From the NCBI RefSeq assembly GCF_000025625.1, contig NC_013922.1, forward strand, positions 992,001 through 1,056,000: a stretch of 64,000 bases of DNA, written 5' to 3'. The number at the start of each line of letters is the position of its first letter. The stretch's first letter is position 1. The stretch is from Natrialba magadii ATCC 43099 (GTDB lineage: Archaea; Halobacteriota; Halobacteria; Halobacteriales; Natrialbaceae). A program made the position numbers and the translations under genes. The notes under the pieces are model-generated. The model made no database searches. It saw only the letters and a program-made list of their open reading frames with translations, and was not told the origin of the DNA. This document shows, one piece after another, positions 7,884-15,903 of the stretch.

Positions 7884-8693
7884 TTAGACCACGTCGCCTC
7901 GAACTGTCACTCCATCCTGTTCCTCGCGCCAGGCGTGGAGCTCCCTGGCCGCGGTCGTCGCTTCCTCGTCCTCCATTCCAAGCATCTCCAGAGCCGCCGA
8001 CAGCGTCGGCAGCGCCAGTTCGCTCTCGCGGAGCTTTCGGAACGCCTCGTCGCTCCGTGTACCGTCAGCCCAGAGGCAGACGCCGCGGGGATCGAGCAGT
8101 TGGGTATAGTCCTCACGGAGTTTTGCACCTCGAAGCCGTTGTGTGACGTTGTCCTCGAAGGAGGCGTTGCAGACTTCGAGGTGGATTGGCTCGTCGCCGG
8201 CCCCGTGTTCGGTCCCGAGCAGGTGCGCTGCGAGACACTGCTCCGGTGCGGCGTGTCCGTTCGCGTTTGCACGCAGGAACTCGGGGTACTCCGCGGCCCA
8301 GTCCGCGCGGACGGATTTCCCGACACCTTCGATTCCGTGGGACTCCTGAAACCGCGCATCTGGGTCCTGCTCGTCTCCTTCTTCATCGCTGTCTCCAGCG
8401 GATGCGCTCTCGTCACGCAGCAGAATATCCTTGGTCAGGTAGATATCGAGCCGTTCGACCGGATCCAGCCCCAGTGCAACGTCACCGAAGGCCCAGACCT
8501 CGCGGACCGGAACCGGCATCCGTTCGTTCTCTACGGTGTCGACGAGGGACTCGAGTCGGTCGACTGCGTTGGCGCGGTTGAACCCGCTGGCGCTGCCGCT
8601 ACTGTTGCCGTTGTCGTTACCGTTCACGTCCCCGTTCCGACCCCCGCTCTCGCTCTCCGTCTCGCGCTCGCTATCGCCACCAGTGTCGCTCAT
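7884..8693 (-). CDS. Conserved haloarchaeal protein of unknown function
   Basis: This acidic soluble protein has 269 residues. The first ~38 are low-complexity (ESESGG, NGNDNGNSSGSASG) and probably disordered. The core starts at NRANAVDRLESLVDTVENERMP and includes the segment EVWAFGDVALGLDPVERLDIYLTKD. That segment resembles the strand-and-acidic-pair pattern of nucleotidyltransferase-like folds, but I cannot confirm one. A second acidic linker (SDEEGDEQDPD) interrupts the core. I cannot assign a reaction. Confidence 0.7.
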   Translation of the reverse strand: MSDTGGDSERETESESGGRNGDVNGNDNGNSSGSASGFNRANAVDRLESLVDTVENERMPVPVREVWAFGDVALGLDPVERLDIYLTKDILLRDESASAGDSDEEGDEQDPDARFQESHGIEGVGKSVRADWAAEYPEFLRANANGHAAPEQCLAAHLLGTEHGAGDEPIHLEVCNASFEDNVTQRLRGAKLREDYTQLLDPRGVCLWADGTRSDEAFRKLRESELALPTLSAALEMLGMEDEEATTAARELHAWREEQDGVTVRGDVV

Positions 8694-8744
8694 TGTTCAC
8701 GGTGGGTACTCGAGTTGCAAAACGGTTTCTCAGCCAATCCCTGC

Positions 8745-9218
8745 TCAGGCGCGCTTTGACCGATCCGTCGTCACGTACACGGTCTTTCGAATCGATGCGT
8801 GGACGGTACCCTCGGCATCGACGAGGTCGACGGTGTAGTGGCGGTCGATCGAGTCCGTTCCCTCGCGGTCGAGTTCGGCTCGAATTGCGTCGAGTTCCGC
8901 GTCGGACATTGTAAACCGCGCGTATAGCGTCTCAGTACCGGGTTTTTTGAAGCGAATCTCGGCTTCCTTGTCCCAGACGGTGTACTCGTCGCCAAGGTTC
9001 TGCAGGAGCATCATCATGTGGAACGGGTCTGTTGCGGCGTACATGCTGCCGCCGAAGGTCGTTCCAACGTAGTTGCGCGTCCGCCAGGTGTGTGGGAGTT
9101 TGATTCGGATCTCTTGCCAGTCGGGCGCGATGTAGGTGACTCGGCCGCCGGTACGGCGATACGCGGGAAAGAGGTTGAACCCGAGCCGGTAGAGTCGGGC
9201 GCGGAGGGAGTCGAACAT
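8745..9218 (-). CDS. DUF4442 hotdog-fold thioesterase-like protein
   Basis: This 157-residue protein starts MFDSLRARLYRLGFNLFPAY. The segment NYVGTTFGGSMYAATDPFHM is typical of DUF4442, a hotdog-fold family related to acyl-CoA thioesterases. The conserved VGTTFGGSM patch is where the catalytic helix of hotdog enzymes begins. I chose the ATG at 9218 over a longer frame to 9326, as it matches the family start. No acyl substrate can be inferred. It is divergent from the hydrolase at 9382. Confidence 0.8.
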   Translation of the reverse strand: MFDSLRARLYRLGFNLFPAYRRTGGRVTYIAPDWQEIRIKLPHTWRTRNYVGTTFGGSMYAATDPFHMMMLLQNLGDEYTVWDKEAEIRFKKPGTETLYARFTMSDAELDAIRAELDREGTDSIDRHYTVDLVDAEGTVHASIRKTVYVTTDRSKRA

Positions 9219-9351
9219 AGGTCGACTCACACGGGCGGTTTCAAAGCAGTTCCCAAACGCTGCGGTCGTGGCTGTGCGTTGTCTCTCCGCGGAGCCATTG
9301 TATCGCCACCGTCGATAGTCCGTCATCTCCCTGTCCTGTCAAGAGAGCAGG

Positions 9352-9359
9352 TTTTTATC
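9352..9359 (+). promoter_or_regulatory. TATA box of the alpha/beta hydrolase
   Basis: TTTTTATC is centred 27 bp before the ATG at 9382. It favours that start over the GTG at 9373. Confidence 0.6.
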
Positions 9360-9381
9360 TGATCCGCCCGAAGTGAACCGT

Positions 9382-10131
9382 ATGCGACACCGCGTCTTCA
9401 ACGAGGACGGCGAGACCGAACTCGTCTTCGTCATGGGCTGGGGCAACCGCTGGACCCACGAGAACGTCAGCTGGCTCATCGGGAAGCTCACCGAGGCCGG
9501 CTATCGGGTCCACGCCTTCGAACTCCCGACGAATATCGAGGACTTCAAAGCCGACTGGCTCGAGCCGGTCGCGGAGTACGTCCTCGACCTAGAGGAGTAC
9601 CAGCTACTCGCACACAGTGCGGGCGCACTCGTCGCGCAGGCACTCGACGGCGCGGACAACCACGTCTACCTGAGTCCATGGTGGGGGTTCAACGTCGACT
9701 TGCCCGAGCAGACGCTTGACCTCGTCTCGAACGTCCCGACGACGCTCCCGTGCATTCCCATTGGAGAGATGGGGCGCGACGTGCTCGGTGAGAAGGCGAC
9801 GGACCATCAGATTTCGACGAGCCCGCGCTGGGTCTCGCCGGCGTTCGTCCGGGAGATCCACCACGCCCAACAAAATCTCCTGACGATCGACCACGATGCG
9901 GTGGTCTTCTGTACGCTGCGTGACTCCCTCGTCGACCTCGAACCGATCGGTGAGCGCGTCCCTGCAGAACACGTCGTGCTCTATGACGGCGGCCACGAAC
10001 TGTTCTCCTCGCCGACGCGCGAGCGATACGTCGACCTGCTCCTCGACTCACTCCAGGACGGTGCTGAGGCCATCGAGGACCGTTCTGTCGTCCCGCCACG
10101 GACACCGGCTGCGCCAGGACCAGCCGAGTAG
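9382..10131 (+). CDS. Alpha/beta hydrolase
   Basis: The protein has 249 residues. Strand 3 and the oxyanion region are at VFVMGWGNRWTHENVSW. The nucleophile elbow is AHSAGALVAQ, with Ser at about residue 80, and a late DGGHELF segment supplies the likely catalytic His. A DSLVD acidic residue precedes it. The sequence fits small haloarchaeal serine hydrolases rather than a defined lipase or dehalogenase family. The C-terminal tail is proline-rich. The neighbouring ncsA is on the same strand 116 bp downstream, probably with its own promoter. Confidence 0.8.
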   Translation: MRHRVFNEDGETELVFVMGWGNRWTHENVSWLIGKLTEAGYRVHAFELPTNIEDFKADWLEPVAEYVLDLEEYQLLAHSAGALVAQALDGADNHVYLSPWWGFNVDLPEQTLDLVSNVPTTLPCIPIGEMGRDVLGEKATDHQISTSPRWVSPAFVREIHHAQQNLLTIDHDAVVFCTLRDSLVDLEPIGERVPAEHVVLYDGGHELFSSPTRERYVDLLLDSLQDGAEAIEDRSVVPPRTPAAPGPAE

Positions 10132-10247
10132 CGAGTCCAGCAGCGAGTTCAGTAGTGATCTCGGCAACGACTCCAGCAACGATCCCAGAAGCCACGCGCA
10201 CGCAGGAGACGAAACCGACATACGCGTCCGACGGCAACCTCACCGCG

Positions 10248-11207
10248 ATGGACTGCAATCGGTGTGACGAGGAGGCGGTCATGCACGCCGCCTACTCCGG
10301 GGCACACCTCTGTGCGGATCACTTCCGTGAATCGGTCGAGAAGCGGGTGCGCCGGCGGGTGCGTCGGGACGACCTCGTCCCGAAGGACGCAACACCTGAA
10401 AACCCGCAAACGTGGGTTATCGGCCTCTCCGGCGGCAAAGACAGCGTCGTCCTCACCCAGATTCTCCACGAAACGTTCGCCAAGGACCCGCGTATCGAAC
10501 TCGTCGGCCTGACGATTCACGAGGGGATCGAGGGCTACCGCGACAAGAGCCTCGACGCCTGCGTCGAACTGTCCGACGACCTCGACATCCGCCACGAGGT
10601 CGTCAGCTACGAAGACGAATTCGGCATCCAGATGGACGACGTAGTCGAGGACGACCCCGAAAACATGGCCGCCTGCGCCTACTGCGGCGTCTTCCGGCGC
10701 GATATCCTCTCACGCTACGCAGACGACCTCGGCGCAGATCTCCTGTTGACGGGCCACAACCTGGACGACGAAGCCCAGACCGCGTTGATGAACTTCCTCG
10801 AGGGCGACGTCGAACAGATCGCCAAACACTTCGATGCGAGCCTCGGGCCGCTCTCCGAGCGCGAGCAACAGGAGGAGTTCGTCCCGCGCGCCAAGCCGCT
10901 TCGTGACGTCCCCGAGAAGGAAGTCGCACTCTACGCCCACCTTAACGACCTACCGGCGCACATCACGGAGTGTCCACACGCGAGCGAGGCCTACCGTGGC
11001 GAGATCCAGCAGCTGTTGTACGAACTGGAAGAGAATCATCCCGGGACTCGTCACTCGATTCTCTCCGGCTACGAAGAACTCGCAGGCATCACGTCCGACG
11101 AATTCAGCGGCGAGAACGGCGCAGACCTCCAGGACTGTACCGAGTGTGGATCCACGACAACCCGTGAGGTCTGTCGGAAGTGCTCCCTGCTCGAGGCGCT
11201 GGTGTAG
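10248..11207 (+). CDS. ncsA: tRNA 2-thiolation protein NcsA (TtuA/Ncs6 type)
   Basis: This 319-residue ATP-pyrophosphatase-type enzyme is expected to adenylate tRNA uridine for 2-thiolation, using ubiquitin-like SAMP proteins as sulfur carriers. The N-terminal zinc finger is CNRC...HLCADHF. The PP-loop is SGGKDSVV at about residue 57, and the catalytic cysteine region is CAYCGVFRRDIL. The TGHNLDDEAQT motif is near 165. The C-terminal zinc ribbon is CTECGSTTTREVCRKC. The start at 10248 (MDCNRCDEEAVMHAAY) matches the family; an upstream extension is open but compositionally odd. Its stop directly abuts the stop of the convergent gene at 11208. Confidence 0.92.
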   Translation: MDCNRCDEEAVMHAAYSGAHLCADHFRESVEKRVRRRVRRDDLVPKDATPENPQTWVIGLSGGKDSVVLTQILHETFAKDPRIELVGLTIHEGIEGYRDKSLDACVELSDDLDIRHEVVSYEDEFGIQMDDVVEDDPENMAACAYCGVFRRDILSRYADDLGADLLLTGHNLDDEAQTALMNFLEGDVEQIAKHFDASLGPLSEREQQEEFVPRAKPLRDVPEKEVALYAHLNDLPAHITECPHASEAYRGEIQQLLYELEENHPGTRHSILSGYEELAGITSDEFSGENGADLQDCTECGSTTTREVCRKCSLLEALV

Positions 11208-11741
11208 CTACTCGAGTACCGTCTCGCAGTACGCACACGTTTCCTGTCCCGAATCGTTCGGTGAGCCACAGTGAGGACAGTTAATCGTGCCAGTGCGACC
11301 GGTCGCGTCCGTTTCGCCCGCCTCGAATCTCGAATCACTGTCGTCGACGGCGTCAAGCGGTGCACCACAGCCGGCACAGTAGTGTACACGCCATGGCTGC
11401 CCATCCGAACCCTCGCTGTCCGCGTGGCGATTGCTCTCGGGACCCGGACCGCATTTCTCGCCATCAACAGCGTCGGTAGCCGTAGCGTCGAGTACATCTT
11501 CCTCGACTGCCGTGCCACAGTTCGGACAGTAGTCCGGCAGTTCGTTGTCCGCCTCGCCGGTTTCGGGCCGATTTCGAGTTCGATACACCTGTACGGCCCC
11601 GATCATGAGCAACGGAACGAACACCACCATCCCGATCGGGCCCATCGCCAGCAGCGTGACGAACAGCAGATAACCGGCGGCGAGAGTTCCGAGGATCCGA
11701 AGCGCAAGCGAGACCGCCATTTCGTCCGGGTTCGGATTCAC
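11208..11741 (-). CDS. Membrane protein with zinc-ribbon modules
   Basis: This 177-residue protein has an N-terminal hydrophobic region with two membrane segments (about 10-32 and 34-50). Three CxxC pairs follow, CPNCG, CAGCGAP and CPHCG, plus a final CAYC, enough for two zinc ribbons. The central linker is acidic and low in complexity. Proteins of this layout are common in haloarchaea, and I know of no assigned role. The gene ends one base after the ncsA stop, in the convergent direction. Confidence 0.75.
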   Translation of the reverse strand: MNPNPDEMAVSLALRILGTLAAGYLLFVTLLAMGPIGMVVFVPLLMIGAVQVYRTRNRPETGEADNELPDYCPNCGTAVEEDVLDATATDAVDGEKCGPGPESNRHADSEGSDGQPWRVHYCAGCGAPLDAVDDSDSRFEAGETDATGRTGTINCPHCGSPNDSGQETCAYCETVLE

Positions 11742-11791
11742 GCCACGTACGTTTCAGGGATGATCACGGCCGCGTGTCATCGGCAGGTCGC

Positions 11792-12649
11792 TCACCACCT
11801 GCCGCCGTTTTCGCTTCGTTCCCCATCACTGGCCGCCCCCTCGAACCGTTCCCGCGCCCGCTGGAGGTCGGCCGGCGTGTTTACGTTCCGGTGCCAGCCC
11901 TCGAGTTCGACGCCGACGTACTGGGCACCGTCTGCGAGCAGGGACTCGAGTGCAGCCGTGAGTTCGAACTCGCCGCTGTCGGCGCGGTCGAGTGTCCGAC
12001 AGGCGTCGAGCAGGGCCGGTCCGTCGTGGGTCTGGACGCCGGCGGCCATGTAACCCGTCGTCTGCCCACGTTCGAGTGTCGACTCGACGGATCGAATACG
12101 GCCGTCGTCTGCGAGCGAACACAGTGCTGTCGCTTCGGCTTCGTTTCGCGAGACGCGGTCGAGTAGGAGTGCCCCGTCGACGCTGGGTTCGCGATGGCGG
12201 TCGACGAGCGCCGAGAGGTCACAGTCGAGGGCGTTGTCGCCGTTGATTATCAGTATGTCGTCCGGGAACGCGGTGTCTGACACGTTTGCGTTTTTGTCCT
12301 CTCCCTCGTCTTCGCCTTCGCCTTCGTTCTCGTCTACAGATTCGAGTGTGACACCGTAGCCGTCTTCGGCCGCCCGGCAAACAGCGTGTGCGAGGCCTTG
12401 ACGATTACGTTGCCACGCGTAAGACACCGGCACGCCGTCGAACGTGTCGCCGATGCAGTCGACGATTTCGTCGCCTCGGTAGCCGACGACGATAGTGAAC
12501 TGCTCGATTCCGGAAACGGTGTCAGCGACCGTTTGCAGGGTCCGACGAAGCAAGGGTTCCCCAGCGATTTCGAGCAGTGGCTTCGGCGTGTCGTCGGTGT
12601 ACGGCTGCAGTCGCGTGCCACGACCGGCAGCGAACACGAGTGCGTGCAT
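11792..12649 (-). CDS. Sugar-phosphate nucleotidyltransferase
   Basis: This 285-residue enzyme has the nucleotidyltransferase signature AAGRGTRLQPYTDDTPKPLL at its N-terminus, IINGDNALDCDL for the metal-binding aspartate and YMAAGVQ further on. The family (RmlA/GlmU-like) makes NDP-sugars for glycans or surface glycoproteins; the sugar here is unknown. I chose the ATG at 12649 because the signature begins immediately. An acidic low-complexity insert (ENEGEGEDEGEDKN, about residues 102-115) breaks the fold in a loop. A single GTAAGAC, matching the cdrS-ftsZ2 elements, lies 116 bp upstream. Confidence 0.85.
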   Translation of the reverse strand: MHALVFAAGRGTRLQPYTDDTPKPLLEIAGEPLLRRTLQTVADTVSGIEQFTIVVGYRGDEIVDCIGDTFDGVPVSYAWQRNRQGLAHAVCRAAEDGYGVTLESVDENEGEGEDEGEDKNANVSDTAFPDDILIINGDNALDCDLSALVDRHREPSVDGALLLDRVSRNEAEATALCSLADDGRIRSVESTLERGQTTGYMAAGVQTHDGPALLDACRTLDRADSGEFELTAALESLLADGAQYVGVELEGWHRNVNTPADLQRARERFEGAASDGERSENGGRW

Positions 12650-12836
12650 CGATGGTCGTCTCACACTGTCCGCGTGTGGCCTGTTGTACATTCCGGTTGG
12701 ATATCGCACGGGGCAGAATCATACGACACGCAGTCTGCACGCAGTATACAGCACCCACTATCAAGTAAGACACCCGAAAACGAGACGAACGAAAACGAAA
12801 CCGCACCGCAGTGACTATGCCGAAATCGTGCGTCAG

Positions 12837-14024
12837 TTAGCGGATAACGTCGACGCCGTTTTGCTTCTTGAGTTCGCTACGCCCGCCGTCACTCTGGGCA
12901 CCGAAGCTCTGTCCTGATTGTTCGACGTTGTTGCTTGCGTCGAAGTCAGTGTCGTTGAGCCCCTCGATGCTCGCGCGGGACTTGTCGGCCTGCTTCTGCG
13001 TCGTCGGACCCAGGACCTGCGCGCTCTGGACACCGGTCATGATCGCCATGACGCGGACCTTGCCCTTGTAGTTCTCCTGAATACGGGCACCCCAGATGAC
13101 GTTTGCAGACGCCTCGAGGCGCTCCGTGATGTTGTCCGCGATGCCCTCGGCCTCTTTGAGTGTGAGGTCCGGGCCACCCGTAATGTGGACAAGACCACCG
13201 GATGCACCACGGTAGTCGACGTCCAGCAGTGGGTGGTTCATCGCGTCCTTGACGACCTCGTCGGTCTTGTTCTTGTCCTGTGTCTCACCGACGAGCATCA
13301 CCGCGACGCCGCCCTGATTCATGATCGTGGACATGTCCGCGTAGTCCAGGTTGATCAGCGACGGCTGGGTGATCGTCTCCGAGATCCCTTTGACCGTTTC
13401 GGCGATGATCTGGTCCATGACCGAGAACGCCTTGCCGATCGGGAGGTTCGGGACGTAATCGAGCAGTCGATTGTTGTCGAGGACGATGATCGAGTCCGCC
13501 TGATCGCGAAGCTTCTCGAGTCCTTCCTCGGCCTTGACCGTGCGGGCACGTTCGACGTTGAACGGCGTCGAGACCATGCCGACGACGATCGCACCCTGCT
13601 CCTTGGCAATCTTCGAGACGACCGGGGCGGCACCCGTGCCGGTGCCACCACCCATACCTGCCGTCACGAAGACGAGGTCTGCGTCGCCGAGAACCTCTTT
13701 GACCGTACTCTGGGCCATCTCGGTCGCGCGTTCGCCCATCGAGGGATCGCCGCCAGCGCCGAGCCCGTTCGTGAGCGACTTGCCGACGAGGATCTTCGTG
13801 TCGGCTTCGATCATCTTCAGGTGCTGTTTGTCGGTGTTGATCGCGACGGTGTCAGCGCCGTCGACACCGATGTTGTACAGCCGGTTGATGGTGTTGTTCC
13901 CGGCACCGCCACAGCCGACGATGACGATTCGGGGGTCACCGAACTCGTCGTCGTCCATCGTGGCGTCCATCTCTCGGGCTTCCTGTTCCGCGTTCTCGAG
14001 GGCGTCCTGTACAATATCCTGCAT
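12837..14024 (-). CDS. ftsZ2: Tubulin-like cell division protein FtsZ2
   Basis: This 395-residue GTPase builds the division ring and, in haloarchaea, is needed for constriction. The GTP-binding signature [12 protein letters not shown], the upstream [14 protein letters not shown] and the T7-type segment [11 protein letters not shown] are all present. The C-terminal tail after residue ~330 is polar, with a terminal NGVDVIR peptide typical of archaeal FtsZ interaction tails. Assignment to FtsZ2 rather than FtsZ1 rests on the cdrS gene two bases upstream, an arrangement known from Haloferax and Halobacterium. Regulation is probably through the repeated GTCTTAC elements upstream of cdrS. Confidence 0.93.
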   Translation of the reverse strand: MQDIVQDALENAEQEAREMDATMDDDEFGDPRIVIVGCGGAGNNTINRLYNIGVDGADTVAINTDKQHLKMIEADTKILVGKSLTNGLGAGGDPSMGERATEMAQSTVKEVLGDADLVFVTAGMGGGTGTGAAPVVSKIAKEQGAIVVGMVSTPFNVERARTVKAEEGLEKLRDQADSIIVLDNNRLLDYVPNLPIGKAFSVMDQIIAETVKGISETITQPSLINLDYADMSTIMNQGGVAVMLVGETQDKNKTDEVVKDAMNHPLLDVDYRGASGGLVHITGGPDLTLKEAEGIADNITERLEASANVIWGARIQENYKGKVRVMAIMTGVQSAQVLGPTTQKQADKSRASIEGLNDTDFDASNNVEQSGQSFGAQSDGGRSELKKQNGVDVIR

Positions 14025-14026
14025 TG

Positions 14027-14206
14027 TTAGACCTTGGCCCAGTTGTGTTTCCCGGCCTGTTCGCTGTGGCCGTCGTACTGCTCGTTGATCATTTCGCGGA
14101 CGGCCGACCGGATTGCCTCACTCCGGTTCGGGAACTCGCCCGAGTCAACCAGCTGCTCTACCTCGTCAATCTGCTGTTTCGGAATTCGCAGTGTCACACG
14201 CTCCAT
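14027..14206 (-). CDS. cdrS: Ribbon-helix-helix regulator CdrS
   Basis: This 59-residue protein is a single ribbon-helix-helix domain: the strand [12 protein letters not shown], helix 1 [12 protein letters not shown] and helix 2 [14 protein letters not shown]. CdrS of Haloferax and Halobacterium is a global transcription regulator that controls division genes including ftsZ2. The stop codon and the ftsZ2 start are separated by two bases, so the two genes are almost certainly co-transcribed and translationally coupled. A longer frame to 14335 is open but would read through the operator region, so I reject it. Confidence 0.9.
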   Translation of the reverse strand: MERVTLRIPKQQIDEVEQLVDSGEFPNRSEAIRSAVREMINEQYDGHSEQAGKHNWAKV

Positions 14207-14224
14207 TGTTGTATTCCCCGTTGG

Positions 14225-14396
14225 GTAAGACGGTGGCGCGCCCCTGTCAGACGCACCGTGTCTTACACCGGATTGGGCGGTCGTCGGGCGTTTTTCGCCG
14301 ACTTCCGGCCGGTGTAAGACAATCGTCTTACGCAACTAAACGGAATACTGTCTTACATAATAAAACTATCGGCGAGAGAGATTTTCTGTGTCTTAC
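14225..14396. promoter_or_regulatory. Cluster of six GTCTTAC elements upstream of cdrS-ftsZ2
   Basis: The 7-mer GTCTTAC or its complement GTAAGAC occurs at 14225-14231, 14260-14266, 14314-14320, 14325-14331, 14350-14356 and 14390-14396. Four copies extend to TGTCTTACA. Copies three and four form a perfect inverted repeat with a 4-bp gap. An AT-rich TTTTATTA box (minus strand, near 14357-14364) lies among them. Short repeated sites of this kind suit dimeric ribbon-helix-helix proteins, so CdrL and/or CdrS are the obvious candidates to bind here. That is inference; the repeats themselves are plain in the sequence. Confidence 0.75.
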
Positions 14397-14426
14397 AACC
14401 GTCCGTCAGACGTGACTGTCACCGAC

Positions 14427-15167
14427 TTAGCGCGGCTCCAGAACGTCTGCTGCTGGTGTTCGTCTCCCACAGCCCGGGCAGAACGACCAGTCTGACCGAT
14501 ACTCGTCGCCACATTCACAGAACAGCCGCCGCGAGGCTTTCTCTCCACAGTTTGGGCAGTATACATGGTCCTCATCGACGCTTTCGCCACACTGTCCACA
14601 CGCGTGTGTCGTTTCCGAGGACTCCGTTTGCGGGCCCGACTGGGGCTGTTTACTGTGTGGCGACGGCTGATCCTGTCCGACATCCTCGCGGGACTGTGCA
14701 TGCGTCTGTTTCTGGTCCTCGTTCGTGGCCTGCGTAGCAGACGGCTGTACACCGATGTCTTCGCTGCCATCCGTCAGCGAAATCGTGACGTTTACATCCT
14801 GTGTCTCCCGCGTCGGTGGCCACATTTGACCGCCATTTCCGCGTCGCGTTCCGATGTCAGACATCGCCTTCGGTTGCTGTGAGTGACTGTGGCCGGCTCT
14901 CGCTGTTTCGCCACCGAGTCGTTCGTCAATCCGATCGTCTACGTGCTCGCGCACAAGCGACTCAATGAGACACTCGAGTTGTGATCCCACTCCCGCTGTC
15001 TCGCCGGCGGGACGTTCCGCGCGCTCCTCGCTCGTGGCCCCGGTCCTGTTCTCATCGTGACCGAGGTACGACCGAAGCGCCTGACGCATCGCCTCGCTCT
15101 TGGAAATCTCGAGGGACTCGAGTTCCTGCACGAGGTCGTCGTCAGCACGGAACGTGATCTTGCTCAT
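14427..15167 (-). CDS. cdrL: Ribbon-helix-helix / zinc-ribbon regulator CdrL
   Basis: This 246-residue protein has an N-terminal ribbon-helix-helix domain (MSKITFRADDDLVQELESLE, helix 2 SKSEAMRQALRSYL, residues 1-36). A long disordered linker rich in Q, T and S follows (about 40-190), and then two C-terminal zinc ribbons with the pairs CGQCG, CPNCG, FCECG and CPGCG. This layout and the position next to cdrS-ftsZ2 match CdrL, the long RHH regulator of the haloarchaeal division locus. A separate promoter region with an inverted repeat (15185-15207) precedes it, and the operator cluster lies between its 3' end and cdrS. Confidence 0.85.
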   Translation of the reverse strand: MSKITFRADDDLVQELESLEISKSEAMRQALRSYLGHDENRTGATSEERAERPAGETAGVGSQLECLIESLVREHVDDRIDERLGGETARAGHSHSQQPKAMSDIGTRRGNGGQMWPPTRETQDVNVTISLTDGSEDIGVQPSATQATNEDQKQTHAQSREDVGQDQPSPHSKQPQSGPQTESSETTHACGQCGESVDEDHVYCPNCGEKASRRLFCECGDEYRSDWSFCPGCGRRTPAADVLEPR

Positions 15168-15184
15168 GGCCGATATACAGGCAT

Positions 15185-15207
15185 ATTGATACGCATCCTA
15201 TATCAAT
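15185..15207. promoter_or_regulatory. Inverted repeat in the cdrL promoter
   Basis: ATTGATA and TATCAAT are separated by 9 bp, 18 bp upstream of the cdrL start at 15167. They lie in an AT-rich stretch where the promoter must be. This is a candidate operator, perhaps for autoregulation. Confidence 0.5.
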
Positions 15208-15290
15208 CATACTGTTGCGTGCTACCACACTTGGGCGAGAGCTGAAATAATAACCCTTATGTCTACCTCGGCGACTATGTTTGAGTGCGA

Positions 15291-15364
15291 CCGCCCTTAG
15301 CTCAGACTGGTAGAGCAGTCGACTGTAGATCGACTTGCCCCCCGTTCAAATCGGGGAGGGCGGA
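15291..15364 (+). tRNA. tRNA-Tyr (anticodon GUA)
   Basis: A 74-nt cloverleaf can be drawn. The acceptor stem is CCGCCCU (15291-15297) pairing with AGGGCGG (15357-15363), with discriminator A at 15364. The D-arm is GCUCAGACUGGUAGAGC. The anticodon stem is GUCGA/UCGAC with loop CUGUAGA (GUA at 15325-15327). The T-arm is CCCCG UUCAAAU CGGGG. The C1-G72 pair is the identity element of archaeal tRNA-Tyr. CCA is not encoded and there is no intron. Its 3' end is duplicated at 15475-15500. Confidence 0.95.
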
Positions 15365-15367
15365 CTT
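15342..15367 (+). repeat. att-like repeat, copy in the tRNA-Tyr 3' end
   Basis: A 26-bp stretch covering the T-loop, the 3' acceptor strand and three bases beyond the tRNA is identical to 15475-15500. Integrases of haloarchaeal viruses and plasmids commonly use tRNA 3' ends as attachment sites. Confidence 0.7.
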
Positions 15368-15903
15368 TTGCTGCGAACAACGTGAGCAGTCGAGAGTTTA
15401 TCCCGACACGATTTGAGCTTGTGAGTCCCAGCCCCGGAACAGCGCGTAGCGCTGCATGCCCGGAACGTCTCACTCCGTTCAAATCGGGGAGGGCGGACTT
15501 CTTCCCAAGCCGATACTGAATCGCAAGCGTCCAGCAATTTGCTTTTGTGCGCTCCCTCGTCCGTGGTAGTGTCCACCTCCGCCAATAGCGCTTCGCGGTG
15601 AAAGACAGCGGTACCAGTGATACCCAAAACGATTCACGGAGAACGTGAATACAGACCGGACGCGTACTGTTCCCTCCTCCAGGAGAGCTCTGGTGTTGGT
15701 CTTGGTGCGCCACTTGGACGCCACGGAATCGGCTCTACAGCCACCCTGTCACGGACATAATTTGTAAAAATGAACGTAATTAAACAACCACCAGACGAAT
15801 AGATGACTTTGATGAAAATAGTCAATGGATATTAAGATAATTGTTGGAAGATACCAAAGTGTGTTGGAACGGTGCTTTTTTCTCTACGTTCTCAAAACTT
15901 GAT
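15368..15903. other. Gene-poor stretch after tRNA-Tyr
   Basis: Apart from the second att-like repeat I find no gene here. The AT content rises sharply from about 15750. Short open frames on the minus strand merely translate the tRNA and its duplicate. This is consistent with the remains of an integrated element. Confidence 0.5.
15475..15500 (+). repeat. att-like repeat, downstream copy
   Basis: This is the exact 26-bp copy of 15342-15367, in the same orientation, 133 bp downstream. No integrase gene lies between the copies, so this is a scar or a tandem attachment site. The sequence after it (15500-15900) is AT-rich and without core genes. Confidence 0.7.

Noticed and set aside
12918-14030. 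Very long plus-strand frame antisense to ftsZ2
   Set aside because: A shadow frame common in GC-rich genes; ftsZ2 on the other strand is unmistakable.
15346-15724. Minus-strand reading frames after tRNA-Tyr containing RPPRFER-type peptides
   Set aside because: These are translations of the tRNA 3' end and its duplicate, not an integrase fragment.
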